A stretch of DNA of 49,142 nucleotides from DAOTWA01 sp034435955 (GCA_034435955.1 DAOTWA010000012.1:1-49142); one strand, 5' to 3'; positions 1 to 9,132 are shown, counted from the stretch's first letter. Program-made: numbers and translations. The notes: generated by a model from the letters alone, not told the origin.

Positions 1-2
1 GA

Positions 3-170
3 AGTCTTGTTGCTCGACAGAATTCTCCAAACTATTTTCCAGAACAATCCTCTTCGAGCGAGACTTCGGAAGTCTCCTCAATCAACCATCCCTTCGAAAT
101 TCTTAAACAGATTGCAAAAGATGGAAAACCTTTGATTGGTCTGATTAACTCACAAGGCTTCGTAAGATAA
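3..170 (+). CDS. 3' end of a truncated CDS, unrecognised
   Basis: A reading frame is open from the window edge to a TAA at 168-170 (about 55 codons). The last 30 residues look protein-like, including a segment DGKPLIGLINSQGFVR. The middle is Ser/Glu-rich because the palindromic repeat at 61-75 is translated there as ETSEV. No family is recognised and the start lies outside the window. It could also be a chance open frame. The lower GC compared with the downstream genes fits accessory DNA. Confidence 0.35.
   Translation, partial: SLVARQNSPNYFPEQSSSSETSEVSSINHPFEILKQIAKDGKPLIGLINSQGFVR
61..75. repeat. Perfect copy of the palindromic repeat
   Basis: AGACTTCGGAAGTCT, identical to the copy at 48987-49001. 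A half copy (GAAGTCTT) begins at position 1. It lies within the truncated frame at 3-170. Confidence 0.75.
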
Positions 171-173
171 AAA

Positions 174-198
174 GGGGCGCACACCTACCGTGCGCCCC
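174..198 (-). terminator. Rho-independent terminator of the phosphatase gene
   Basis: A 9-bp perfect stem (GGGGCGCAC / GTGCGCCCC, 7-nt loop) is followed on the minus strand by TTTTTA. It lies about 60 bp past the stop codon of the minus-strand gene ending at 258. Confidence 0.85.
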
Positions 199-257
199 GA
201 ATTCAGCCTTGATATCAGCCTTGCGAAGACCAGATCTGCCCCCTCAGGGTCAATCTC

Positions 258-3200
258 TCACGGCGCAGGCACCGGGCACGCCGGCGACCCCGCGCTGGAG
301 ATGCACTGGATGCGCCCCTGCAGGACAGGACTGACCGTCTGATTGGGGAAAGTGCCGATGTAGTTGGCCAACACTGCATCCATGAAGTCCTGTGTGGTGA
401 TGAGCGGTGTTACCACCGGATAACCATCCCCGCCGGAAGCCATGAAATCGTTGATCGCCAGCTTGTAGCTGGATGCCGAGGTCAGATCGACGGCCGGGCC
501 GGTACAGCTTCCGTCCGCCGCCTGGCGGACTGCGCTCACCACCCGGCTACCCGCTGGCGCGGAAATGTCGTAGGTGAAGCACAAACCAGAAACCTGCGGG
601 AAGCGCCCCTGGATGCTCGGCATGGTGGACACGCCATTTTCCAGGAAGGCTTTGAGCAGGGCGCCATCTAAGGTAAGCGTGGCCACGACGTTGCCGAATG
701 GCAGCACTCCTAGCACCGACCCGCGGGTGATCAGATAAGGGGGCGGAGTGAAAGCCGGGCAAAACGCGCCGGGGTTGGCGACGCCCGAGCAAGTCAGGTC
801 GGCGCGCAGACCGCCCGAATTGGTGATGGCGAAGTCCGTGTTGTAAGTGACGCGCATCGAATCAGTAGTGAGATCACCTTCGAGCGATTCACAACTCCTT
901 CCAGCGGTATTGCCGCAGGAATCGGTGCGCAAGATCGGCACAGTGGACTTGCCGATGACCGTCCCCAGGATCGGCCCCAATTGTGCATTGAGCGAATCGA
1001 TCTCCGCCTGGATGGCCGCGTCGGGGGTCACACCAATATCCCACGGTTTATGGAAATCGGCCGTCTTATAGAGCACCGCGCCGCTATCGCGGTCGATGAC
1101 CAGCCTGACGCGAGTGAAGCGGATGCCCTTGCTGCGATTTTCGGTCACCAGAACGCCATTGGGCAGCCGGGTCAGTACCTGGAAATCCGAATGGTCGCCG
1201 ATAACCACGTCCACACCCTGGACGCTGCTTGCCAGGTCGATCAACGGCCCCGAGGGGTTGGTCAATGTACCGGAGGTGGCTCCTTCATGACCGATGGCGA
1301 CGATGGTATGGACGCCCTGGGAGCGAAGTCTGGCCGCCTCGGCATTGACGGAAGCGACCGGGTCGGTCACAACGAAGGGATCGAGATTGCCGGGGAAGAT
1401 CAGCGTGGTCAGGTCTGAGTTCGAGAAGCCCACGATGCCCACCTTCTCTCCGCCCAGGTCGAAGACCACCGATGGCTTCCACTCGGGCGGCGTGGTACCG
1501 GTGTTCGGATCGATGATATTCGAGGTAATGAACGGGAAGTTTGCTAATGGGATCAGCTGCGTGCGCAGATACGTCTGCCCTTTGTCGAAGTTGTGGTTGC
1601 CCAGCCCATCCGATGTAAAGCCCATCATGTTCATGATCTGAACGGTGGGCTTGTCGCCGAAGAAAGCCGAGATGGGCGGGGTAGCGCCTTCTGAGTCGCC
1701 GCCGGCTGCCGTCAGTGCGCCGTCTCTGGCCTCAGAGCGGTACAGGTCGAACCATGGTTTGAGGAAAGCCGCTCCTCCAATGGCGAAAGAGGGATTCGAC
1801 GTGCCGGCTGCGGTCAGATTATCGGCCGCCTCGCTGAGCGGGACCAACTGGCCATGGTAATCACTGATGTCAAGGATGGTGGCCTCGCGCAGCCCATTAG
1901 CGTTCGGCAGGATGTCGTACAAAATGCGTCCACGTGCATTCATCGGACCGGGAAAACCCATCAAATAAGCGATGGTCGGGGCCAGATCCACGGCGCGCAC
2001 ACCCGCAAGCGGGGTCTTGATATTCTTGACGCCTTTGCCAGAGGCCACGAACACCGCGTGCATATTGACGTTGTGAGCCAGATCCACCAGCTCCGGCATA
2101 TAGCCGTGCTGGCCGAAGAACTGAGATAGGGCAATCGTCACACCGTTCGTCGCCGCGTCAAACTGATAGGGCGGACGGAGCACGATCACCACATCGCCGC
2201 TGCGCGAGGGGTGCAGCGAATCGCTGCCATCCACGTTGCGCAGATCTTCCTTCTTGAGGATCTTGGCCACCACCTGTTTCCCCGGGTTGGCCGGATCGGT
2301 CAGATTTTGGAAAGCGGCAATGATCTGGTTGCGCACCGCCTCGTAGTTAGCGGCCGGCACCACCCCGCCAGGATCACGCCCTGCCAGGCTGATGTAAATC
2401 TGCGCCGTCCCGCCCGCCCAGCAGGCTTTCGCCAACGCGCCTGCAGGGACGCGGCAGTTACGCGCCTGATCGCCAGAACCCAGGCCGGCATCGTTCAGGA
2501 CTTTCTGCGCGTTGACTGCGAACCATTGCGGAGCAAAGCCGTGGTCGGATGCCAGGAAGGTGGTCGGTTTGCCGCCCATCAGGCTGCGTGCGAGGGCCAG
2601 TTTGGCGTCTGCTCCCTGGTAGGCGCTGCGCAGATAGCCCTCACGAACGGCCACACGGTTATCCGCAGGTCCGCTGCACAATACGCGATCGTAGCACGGG
2701 TTGGGAGCCCCATCCATATCGGTTGGGGTAACCAGGGCCATGAACTGATGGGAGAACTCGTCTGTCACAGGGTAGCCAACCATCGCCAGGTCGGTGTCCG
2801 GCTGAAGCGCACCCAGGATGAAATTCAAAATCGCATCCCCATACGCAGCCTCCAGGTCACGGCCCTGCTGAACGTAGGTGTCTTCGTCGATGATGCGCGC
2901 TTCAAGCGGGGCAAAATCAGCATCGATGAAACCAGGGAAGTTATCCGCCAGGTAGTTTTCCAGACGCAGGCTGTCCGGACCGGCAGCCGGAAGAGACAGA
3001 CAGGCGGGGGTCGAGCAGGTGGCGATGACGCGCGCCACCGAGGTGAAATACAGCTTGAAACTGGACAGGTCTGGGGCCAGAGTGATCAGCTTGACATAGA
3101 AGCTGGCCGTTTGCCCGGCGCGTGCGCCGATCAGGCCATCCGCTCCACGCAGCTTGATCTCTTTGAAATCACCCACTGCCAGGTCTGCGGACGCCTGGCT

Positions 3201-4034
3201 GCCGTCCTTGTTGGCGCCGCTGCGCACCAGAATCAGGTGGTCATAGCCGATCGTCCCATTCGCCACACTATCGTACACATACACGTCATAGGTGCGATTC
3301 GGGTTTTGAGCGGCAAAGGTTGTGGTTACACTCAAAGTAGTCTGCATGGGAGGTGCGGCCGGGTCTCCTGCGGGGACGTTACTCCAGCCGCTCGCTGGTG
3401 AGAAAGAAGCTACCTGGTAAGAGAGGCCAAAAGAGGCTGCGCCAGCCTGCTCGGTCGCATTGAGCGGTGAAACCAAGACTCCCCGCGTGGAGAAGAAATT
3501 ACCGAAATCCACCGTTGGACCAGCGATGGCGGCGTTGCGCCCGCCGGTCCAATCCACCTGAGCGACCTTCCTGCCGGCCCGTTCGGCCGCATTGGCAAGC
3601 GTGTCGGCTTGAAGGATGCCTGTCGTGGAGAAGCTGGTGCTGTCATTGGCGAAACTGGCCGAGCCCACGCGGAAGAACGTGTTATTGGTCGATCCATGTT
3701 CTCCCGGATAGGCCCCGGTAGCCAGGGTGTACCAGCCAACGCCCGTGTTGGGGGGGAAGGCCTGCACCATACCGTTATCGCCGACCACACCAGTCTTGAT
3801 CAGGCTGGCATAGGTTGGCATGAAACCCTGAGAAACGTACTTTTGCATCAGATCGGGGCGCATGCCATCGGATGCAAAGAACAGCACTCGCTCGGCGTGG
3901 GGATAATCCGGCGCGGGGGAATTCGACGGAGATACATTTGAAGCCGCCGCTGGACTGGCTGGAACAAATATCATTGAAAGGATTATCAGCACACCAAGGG
4001 AACGCGCCATCCGCTTAAAAAGGGTCAATCGCAT
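258..4034 (-). CDS. Secreted bifunctional phosphodiesterase / 5'-nucleotidase fusion
   Basis: A 1258-residue exported protein. Residues 1-31 form a signal peptide (basic start, hydrophobic core, ending near PASPAAAS). Up to about residue 730 it resembles the type I phosphodiesterase/nucleotide pyrophosphatase (alkaline phosphatase superfamily) fold: FFASDGMRPD metal site, NTGVGWYTLATGAYPGEHG around the Thr nucleophile, FLASDHGFAP, and FGQHGYMPE. The rest is a metallophosphatase plus 5'-nucleotidase C-terminal domain: ISDYHGQ, GNHNFD, GHEG, and LPFGNVV. The usual GHSH metal motif reads GDHSDF, so the second His is Asp. The role is probably extracytoplasmic phosphate scavenging from nucleotides or phosphodiesters (inference). 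The start is fixed by AAAGGAG just upstream of the ATG. It appears monocistronic with its own terminator. Confidence 0.85.
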   Translation of the reverse strand: MRLTLFKRMARSLGVLIILSMIFVPASPAAASNVSPSNSPAPDYPHAERVLFFASDGMRPDLMQKYVSQGFMPTYASLIKTGVVGDNGMVQAFPPNTGVGWYTLATGAYPGEHGSTNNTFFRVGSASFANDSTSFSTTGILQADTLANAAERAGRKVAQVDWTGGRNAAIAGPTVDFGNFFSTRGVLVSPLNATEQAGAASFGLSYQVASFSPASGWSNVPAGDPAAPPMQTTLSVTTTFAAQNPNRTYDVYVYDSVANGTIGYDHLILVRSGANKDGSQASADLAVGDFKEIKLRGADGLIGARAGQTASFYVKLITLAPDLSSFKLYFTSVARVIATCSTPACLSLPAAGPDSLRLENYLADNFPGFIDADFAPLEARIIDEDTYVQQGRDLEAAYGDAILNFILGALQPDTDLAMVGYPVTDEFSHQFMALVTPTDMDGAPNPCYDRVLCSGPADNRVAVREGYLRSAYQGADAKLALARSLMGGKPTTFLASDHGFAPQWFAVNAQKVLNDAGLGSGDQARNCRVPAGALAKACWAGGTAQIYISLAGRDPGGVVPAANYEAVRNQIIAAFQNLTDPANPGKQVVAKILKKEDLRNVDGSDSLHPSRSGDVVIVLRPPYQFDAATNGVTIALSQFFGQHGYMPELVDLAHNVNMHAVFVASGKGVKNIKTPLAGVRAVDLAPTIAYLMGFPGPMNARGRILYDILPNANGLREATILDISDYHGQLVPLSEAADNLTAAGTSNPSFAIGGAAFLKPWFDLYRSEARDGALTAAGGDSEGATPPISAFFGDKPTVQIMNMMGFTSDGLGNHNFDKGQTYLRTQLIPLANFPFITSNIIDPNTGTTPPEWKPSVVFDLGGEKVGIVGFSNSDLTTLIFPGNLDPFVVTDPVASVNAEAARLRSQGVHTIVAIGHEGATSGTLTNPSGPLIDLASSVQGVDVVIGDHSDFQVLTRLPNGVLVTENRSKGIRFTRVRLVIDRDSGAVLYKTADFHKPWDIGVTPDAAIQAEIDSLNAQLGPILGTVIGKSTVPILRTDSCGNTAGRSCESLEGDLTTDSMRVTYNTDFAITNSGGLRADLTCSGVANPGAFCPAFTPPPYLITRGSVLGVLPFGNVVATLTLDGALLKAFLENGVSTMPSIQGRFPQVSGLCFTYDISAPAGSRVVSAVRQAADGSCTGPAVDLTSASSYKLAINDFMASGGDGYPVVTPLITTQDFMDAVLANYIGTFPNQTVSPVLQGRIQCISSAGSPACPVPAP

Positions 4035-4618
4035 GTCAGGCTCCTTTCACCCTATAAAAGTATTCCCAACTGGTTGTACAGCTCACAAGGTTCAGGAATG
4101 AGCGAACCATTCCCTGCCCATTCGTAAACATCAGATCAGGGATAGGAAGAGGATAACCATTCCGGTGAGAATCACCACAATCACCACCATCCTCACCGGG
4201 ACGCTGAGCCGATAGTCACCACCTCCTTTTGAATCAGGATATGCATGCTTACCGGTATTCTATGCAAGAGACTGCCAGGAAAACTTCCGGAAAATGCGTT
4301 GCATCAAGAAGGTCAGAATTTATTCAACTGTGGACGATATTGATCGCGGCGAGAGGGATCAAGGAGAATGAATGGAGTTACAAGGTCGCAATGGCCGGGC
4401 TGCAACGAGAAACCGATCAGTCCAACGATAAAGGACTATGATGATCTATATAATCATATTCTAGCCTAAATTCAACCTGAATACAAGCCGTTAAATCGCC
4501 CGTGCAATATGAGGAATTGCGTATAATATAAGGATGAATTTCCCTTTCGGGGTGACACTTTTGTCAGACTTATTCGTTATATACTCTGAGCAGACAGGCC
4601 GGATTTCAGGGTGGCAGC
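4035..4618. other. 584-bp intergenic region between divergent genes
   Basis: This separates the phosphatase (-) from the sigma factor (+) and must hold both promoters. A TATAAT hexamer lies at 4522-4527 (+), about 95 bp before the sigma gene, but without a good -35. The minus strand at 4131-4196 carries a short hydrophobic frame (VVIVVILTGMVILFLSLI) that could end a tiny membrane peptide, but its start codon is badly placed relative to an AAAGGAGG further upstream. The 70-codon plus frame at 4229-4441 has no ribosome binding site and is not called. Confidence 0.5.
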
Positions 4619-5173
4619 ATGCTTGAAGATTTCGGCCCTGAAACCGTTGCGCTCGCGCAAAAGGGAGATGTCAATAGCGTCACAGCGATCTACGAACATT
4701 TCCATCGCAGCGTATTCCGCTTTTTATATTATCGGGTAGGCGACCGGCAGGCGGCTGAAGACCTCACTTCTGAAGTATTCATTCAGATGGTAAGAAACCT
4801 GCCGGGATATCGGCCGCAGGGGGTGCCCTTCAATGCCTGGCTGTTCAGAATAGCGCGCAATCTGGCCACCGATCACTTCCGGAAAACCGGAAAATCGGGA
4901 CCAACGCGCATCGAAGAGGAGGCCACTACTTCGCCGGATGAGACTGATGACAGCGTAGAAAAAATCATGTCCAGCAAACAGCTTCGCCGCGCACTGGCGA
5001 AACTGGGCCACGACCAGCGCGACGTGATTGTCCTCCGTTTTGTATCCGGACTTACGCTGGCAGAAGTAGCAGTCTCTCTGAATAAAAGCCTGGATGCTGT
5101 CAAGGCTTTGCAACGCCGGGGTTTGGCGAGCCTGCATGATATCCTGGCCGATGGGGAGGTCATGAATGCCTGA
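4619..5173 (+). CDS. ECF-type RNA polymerase sigma factor
   Basis: A 184-residue sigma-70 family protein of ECF size. Region 2 spans about residues 25-95 (FRFLYYRVGD, AAEDLTSEVFIQM, FNAWLFRIARNLATDHFRK). Region 4 spans about 120-175 (LGHDQRDVIVLRFVSGLTLAEVA, then a helix-turn-helix with DAVKALQRRGLASL). There is no region 3 and no C-terminal extension. The stop overlaps the start of the following FecR-domain gene by 8 bp, so the two are translationally coupled, as is usual for an ECF factor and its membrane partner. The stimulus cannot be read from sequence. Confidence 0.9.
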   Translation: MLEDFGPETVALAQKGDVNSVTAIYEHFHRSVFRFLYYRVGDRQAAEDLTSEVFIQMVRNLPGYRPQGVPFNAWLFRIARNLATDHFRKTGKSGPTRIEEEATTSPDETDDSVEKIMSSKQLRRALAKLGHDQRDVIVLRFVSGLTLAEVAVSLNKSLDAVKALQRRGLASLHDILADGEVMNA

Positions 5174-7211
5174 CGCAGACGAGCTGCTGGAAAGTAAACT
5201 GGAGGAACTGGAAAGCGGCCAGCCTCTGGAAAAAGTCCTGTCCAGCCTGCCGGAGGGGATGGACGAACTGGAGGATATGATCCGCCTGGCTTTCCTCCTG
5301 AGCAAGCTGCCGCAACCCGAGCCATCACCCGAGCTGGCTCAGGCAAGGCGGTTTAAAGTGCTCACTTCCGCGCGCACCACCAGCCTGGCGCGACGTGCGA
5401 CGAAAGGAACGCTGCGCTGGATCGTGTCTTCCGGCGTGCTTCGTCTCACGCTGACGGTGCTGGCCGTCGCCATCCTGGTCGGATTGGGTGTGTGGGTCGC
5501 GGGACCTAACAACGCCCGCGCCGCCACGCTGACGGACCTGAGCGGGCAGGTGCAGGTTGCTTCCAGCGCAGGCGCAGGCAACTGGCATCCCCTTGTCCGC
5601 GGCGAAAGGGTGTACGCCGGCCAACAAATACGCACCCTGGCCGACTCCTCGGCAACCCTGACGTTCTTCGACGGCAGTCATACCACCCTCCAGGCGGATA
5701 CGACTCTTTCCCTGACGACCCTCAAGGGCAGTTGGGGCGGAGTTTTACAGGCGCGCCTCACCCAATCCTCAGGAAAGACTGCCAATAATATAGTCCCCTT
5801 ACGCGGCAGCTCGGCCTTCTTCCAGGTGGTAACGCCTTCTGGCGAGGCCAGTGTGCATGGCACCCAATTCGACGTCACTGTTGACCAAGACGGACGGGCG
5901 CGCTTCGCCGTCACGGCTGGGACGGTGGTGGTGCAGACCAACCAGTCGCAGGTGACGCTGACCGCCGGCCAGGTGACCACGGCAAAAGGCGCTCAAGTGG
6001 ACCTCCCCGGTTACCAGTTTGACCTCCAGGGCACGCTCACCGGCCAGAGGAGCGACCTGTGGACGGTCTCGGGGGTAACTTTCAAAATTGCCTCCAACAC
6101 ACAGATCACTAGCAGCCCGCATCTGGGCGACAACGTCACGGTCACCGGACGCATCTTGAAGAACAACGACTGGGTGGCCGATACGGTCCAGCCTGCCGCC
6201 ACCCGCGGTATTTATGCGACCTTCACCGGACCAATCGTGTCCATGGATAAACAGGCCTGGCAGGTGGGCGGTCAGATGCTTCAGGTCGACGACCAGACAA
6301 TCGTTTCCACCGGCCTGCAGGCAGACGACCCGGTCGTCGTGGCATTCGTGGTGCTGGAGGGCGGGGAGTGGCAGGCTCTGAGCATCCAGGCCCTGACCGA
6401 AAATGTCGCTGTGGCCGGCCAACGAGTCACCATCACCCCAGCCCCAACGGCGGTGCCCAGCCTGGAGTTCATCCCCCCCACGCTGACCCAGACCGGCTGC
6501 TTCACAACTTTCACCTTCGATGGCACCCTGAAGAATTCTACGGCCGACACCCGCGCAACCGCGACCGGCATCCAGCTCGATTCACTGGTAACCGCTGGTG
6601 CCCAATATGTTGAAAAAGTGACCATCACGCCGAACAGTTGGGCCTCCCTCGATCCCGGAGAACAGGTTGCCTTCAAAGTCCAGGTCGATTTGAAACCCGA
6701 ATGGACGCTGCTGAGCGACGGGAGCACGATCCAGGTGCGCATCCTCATCGCACACCAAGTGGATAATGGCGAGAAGGGCTTAACCACACTGGACTTGAAC
6801 ATCGCATCCAACTGCGCGCCGACGGAAACGCCAACCGCCACCGTTCAGCCTCAACCCACCACGGAAACCTGTGTCGGAGCGATGCCTCAGCCCGAAGGTC
6901 AGGCGCTGGCCGACCGCTATGGTGTTTCGTACCAGGAAATCATGGGCTGGTTCTGCCAGGGATTTGGCTTCGGCGAAATCGACCGGGCTTATAGCCTGAG
7001 CGAAGAATACGGCGCCTCCGTGGCGGACATCTTCAGCATGCGGCTGGCAGGCATGGGCTGGGGGCAGATCGAGAGCAACCTTCAGAGCCAGTCTCAAAAC
7101 CAGCCTCAGGTCAAACCGACCAAGACGCCCAGGCCAACCCCGGAGAACAGACCGACTCAAAAACCCAAGCCGGATAAAGATACATCCACAAACCCGGCCT
7201 CCGCTCAATAA
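5166..7211 (+). CDS. FecR-domain membrane protein, probable anti-sigma partner
   Basis: 681 residues. Residues 1-70 are acidic, cytoplasmic and helical, suited to holding the sigma factor. One transmembrane segment lies near 93-113 (LRLTLTVLAVAILVGLGVWVA). A FecR domain follows at about 120-275 (LSGQVQV, GERVYAGQQIRTLADSSATL, VHGTQFDV). A beta-rich DUF5666-like module lies at about 285-400 (TLTGQRSDLWTV). A Thr/Pro linker is next, then an immunoglobulin-like region and a small helical cysteine-containing domain (about 570-635: CVGAMPQPEG, DRYGVSYQEIMGWFCQGF) before a Pro/Lys tail. The ATG overlaps the sigma stop. It probably signals envelope conditions to the sigma factor (family knowledge plus context). 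Direct anti-sigma activity is inferred. Confidence 0.75.
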   Translation: MPDADELLESKLEELESGQPLEKVLSSLPEGMDELEDMIRLAFLLSKLPQPEPSPELAQARRFKVLTSARTTSLARRATKGTLRWIVSSGVLRLTLTVLAVAILVGLGVWVAGPNNARAATLTDLSGQVQVASSAGAGNWHPLVRGERVYAGQQIRTLADSSATLTFFDGSHTTLQADTTLSLTTLKGSWGGVLQARLTQSSGKTANNIVPLRGSSAFFQVVTPSGEASVHGTQFDVTVDQDGRARFAVTAGTVVVQTNQSQVTLTAGQVTTAKGAQVDLPGYQFDLQGTLTGQRSDLWTVSGVTFKIASNTQITSSPHLGDNVTVTGRILKNNDWVADTVQPAATRGIYATFTGPIVSMDKQAWQVGGQMLQVDDQTIVSTGLQADDPVVVAFVVLEGGEWQALSIQALTENVAVAGQRVTITPAPTAVPSLEFIPPTLTQTGCFTTFTFDGTLKNSTADTRATATGIQLDSLVTAGAQYVEKVTITPNSWASLDPGEQVAFKVQVDLKPEWTLLSDGSTIQVRILIAHQVDNGEKGLTTLDLNIASNCAPTETPTATVQPQPTTETCVGAMPQPEGQALADRYGVSYQEIMGWFCQGFGFGEIDRAYSLSEEYGASVADIFSMRLAGMGWGQIESNLQSQSQNQPQVKPTKTPRPTPENRPTQKPKPDKDTSTNPASAQ

Positions 7212-7230
7212 TATACAATTTCTTTTGTAG

Positions 7231-7265
7231 ACACGGCCCGCCCTGATCTTCCTGGCGGGCCGTGT
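7231..7265. terminator. Stem-loop between convergent genes
   Basis: A 12-bp perfect stem (ACACGGCCCGCC / GGCGGGCCGTGT, 11-nt loop) lies between a plus gene ending at 7211 and a minus gene ending at 7283. T-runs are weak on both sides, so a bidirectional terminator is inferred from position. Confidence 0.7.
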
Positions 7266-7282
7266 TGTTCCCCGGTGAGTCT

Positions 7283-8920
7283 TTAGATTGTCACCCGGTA
7301 AAAGTACAATCCAGTAGCCCCATCCGGAAATGGACCGGCATCGCTTTCGGACTGCACTGCCCCCGTTCCGTCGGTGGCGCGTACGCGCAACTGGTGAGAT
7401 CCGGGCACCGGCGGCAGATCGAAACGCCACTGGACCCAGCTCAATGGGCTGAGCGCAGGCGCGCGTAATTTGGCCGGCATCCACGCTCCATCATCTATCT
7501 GTATCTCCACCCGGCTGATCCCCCGCGCCCCGGCGAAGGCGATCCCGCCGACTGGAATAGTGTTGGTGATCGGATTGCGCTCGCCCATGGCCACGTTGTC
7601 GATCACCGAAGTCGTTTTGACCACCGCCAGATCGGACCAGCCGCGCTGCTCCCAGAATCCGCGATCCTCGCTCTCGGAGAGGGTCATGCCGAGCAACCAC
7701 TTAGGTTGTTTCATCCCGTAATGGTTGGGAATGTAGATGCGCAATGGGAAACCGTGGGTGACCGGCAGCACATTCCCGTTCATCTCATACACCAGCAATG
7801 TGCGCTCGTCCATCGCCTCCTGGATGGGCATGCTCTCGGTGTAGCCATCCGCAGCGACCATATTAATCCACTGAGCGGAAGGTTTGACGCCTGCGTCGGC
7901 CAGGACGTCTTTCAGCGGCGCGCCTTTGAAGATGGCGGTGCTAATCAGGTCTCCGCCCACCTCGTTCGAAATGCATTCCAAAGTGATCACCTGCGATATC
8001 GGCGGGTAGGCACGAATCTGATCCATGCTGAGTTTGAGAGGTTTATCCACCAGCCCATCGATGGACAGTTGATAGGTATTGGCATCCACTTCTGGAGGGG
8101 TGATATTAATGTCAACCCGGTAAAATGTCTCGGTGAAGGTGATCTCGCGACGTGTCCCCGGCACAGGTGGGAAGCGGGCTTCGAGGGTCACGACGGAAGG
8201 AGAAGCCGCCGGCCCATTGGTCTGAGCGACCAGATCGGCAAATTCGAGTGCGGGCTGGTTGGGCGTCGTTGGCGTGGGTTGGGCAACCGCCTGTGAAGCG
8301 CTGCGCGCCAGGCGCACCAGCCCCAGGCCGCCCAGGGCGACGAACAGGCTGCTCCCTCCAAGCCAGAAGATAAACCGCCGCCGGGATGGATCGAGGGGGG
8401 CCTGGTCTGCGGCTGCTGGCCGGGAGCTCAGAGAGGCCCACGCGCCGATTGACCCGCCCCACACCAGGCAGAGAGCGGCGATCCAGGCCAGCCCGAGGAC
8501 GACGCTGCCCGTCCCCGGGAAATTGAGCATTCCCTCGATGATGGCAAAGAGAAAGAAGAGGACCGCGCCACCGCTCAGCCCGATCCACCCGGCGCGCGAG
8601 GGATCACTGCGGGCCAGGGCGGTGACCAATAACCCGAAGATAAAACCGAGGACGATGAACTCGATCACGGCGATGCCGGTCTCGGCCATTTTGGCGGTCG
8701 AAGCGGTTGGACCCAGACGCAAAACCGTGATCACCCTCACCATCGCGGCGATAGCTGCATTGATGAACGCGCCGGGGAGGACGCGCGTCAGCCATTCAAA
8801 CAAATCGAAGGTCACCGAAGGCAGCCGCGCCAGCTGCTCGCCTGCATAGGTCAGCGAGGTAAAGGCCAGACTGAGCGAAGCGCTCAAGAATGCCCCTATC
8901 CATAGAGAGGACTTACCCAT
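7283..8920 (-). CDS. Membrane-anchored molybdopterin-dependent oxidoreductase (sulfite oxidase family)
   Basis: 545 residues. The N-terminal 220 residues hold about five hydrophobic segments, the last inside a twin-Arg-like stretch (SRRRFIFWLGGSSLFVALGG). The oxidoreductase molybdopterin-binding domain follows from about 265 to 430: the predicted molybdenum-ligating Cys is in TLECISNEVGGD, with further family motifs GFPLRIYIPNHYG and PKWL. A C-terminal Mo-co dimerisation (Ig-like) domain completes it. The catalytic domain should face outward. The substrate is not predictable: sulfite oxidase, YedY/MsrP-type and nitrate-reductase-like members share this fold. A -35 TTGCTT and -10 TAAAAT lie upstream, and GAAAGG precedes the ATG. 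Confidence 0.8.
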   Translation of the reverse strand: MGKSSLWIGAFLSASLSLAFTSLTYAGEQLARLPSVTFDLFEWLTRVLPGAFINAAIAAMVRVITVLRLGPTASTAKMAETGIAVIEFIVLGFIFGLLVTALARSDPSRAGWIGLSGGAVLFFLFAIIEGMLNFPGTGSVVLGLAWIAALCLVWGGSIGAWASLSSRPAAADQAPLDPSRRRFIFWLGGSSLFVALGGLGLVRLARSASQAVAQPTPTTPNQPALEFADLVAQTNGPAASPSVVTLEARFPPVPGTRREITFTETFYRVDINITPPEVDANTYQLSIDGLVDKPLKLSMDQIRAYPPISQVITLECISNEVGGDLISTAIFKGAPLKDVLADAGVKPSAQWINMVAADGYTESMPIQEAMDERTLLVYEMNGNVLPVTHGFPLRIYIPNHYGMKQPKWLLGMTLSESEDRGFWEQRGWSDLAVVKTTSVIDNVAMGERNPITNTIPVGGIAFAGARGISRVEIQIDDGAWMPAKLRAPALSPLSWVQWRFDLPPVPGSHQLRVRATDGTGAVQSESDAGPFPDGATGLYFYRVTI

Positions 8921-8943
8921 TTTATATATGCCTTTCTATATCT

Positions 8944-8971
8944 ATTTTAGCAAATTAGAACCAATAAGCAA
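8944..8971 (-). promoter_or_regulatory. Sigma-70-like promoter for the molybdopterin oxidoreductase
   Basis: TTGCTT and TAAAAT are separated by 16 bp on the minus strand, with the -10 ending 24 bp before the ATG. Both hexamers are one or two bases from consensus. Confidence 0.5.
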
Positions 8972-9132
8972 GCTTTCTTAATGATTCCATTAAACGTTAT
9001 CCGCTCCGTCTCTTAATCATTACGCAGACGTCAGAAAGATCAAATTGCATTCAAAGGGTTGCTGGTGTCCCTGAACGACGGCGCCGATGCCGGCTCCCCA
9101 TGTTTTCGTCATCGCGTCGTGGGACATAAGAA

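Noticed and set aside
981..1418. 145-codon plus frame inside the phosphatase gene
   Set aside because: Shadow frame of a conserved gene, typical for GC-rich DNA.
2211..3401. 396-codon plus-strand open frame inside the phosphatase gene
   Set aside because: It is antisense to a clearly conserved two-domain protein, has no ribosome site and its translation has no recognisable motif.
4131..4196. Tiny hydrophobic minus-strand peptide
   Set aside because: Attractive hydrophobic end, but no start codon at proper distance from the AAAGGAGG; too short to support.
4229..4441. 70-codon plus frame before the sigma gene
   Set aside because: No ribosome binding site and no recognisable protein pattern.
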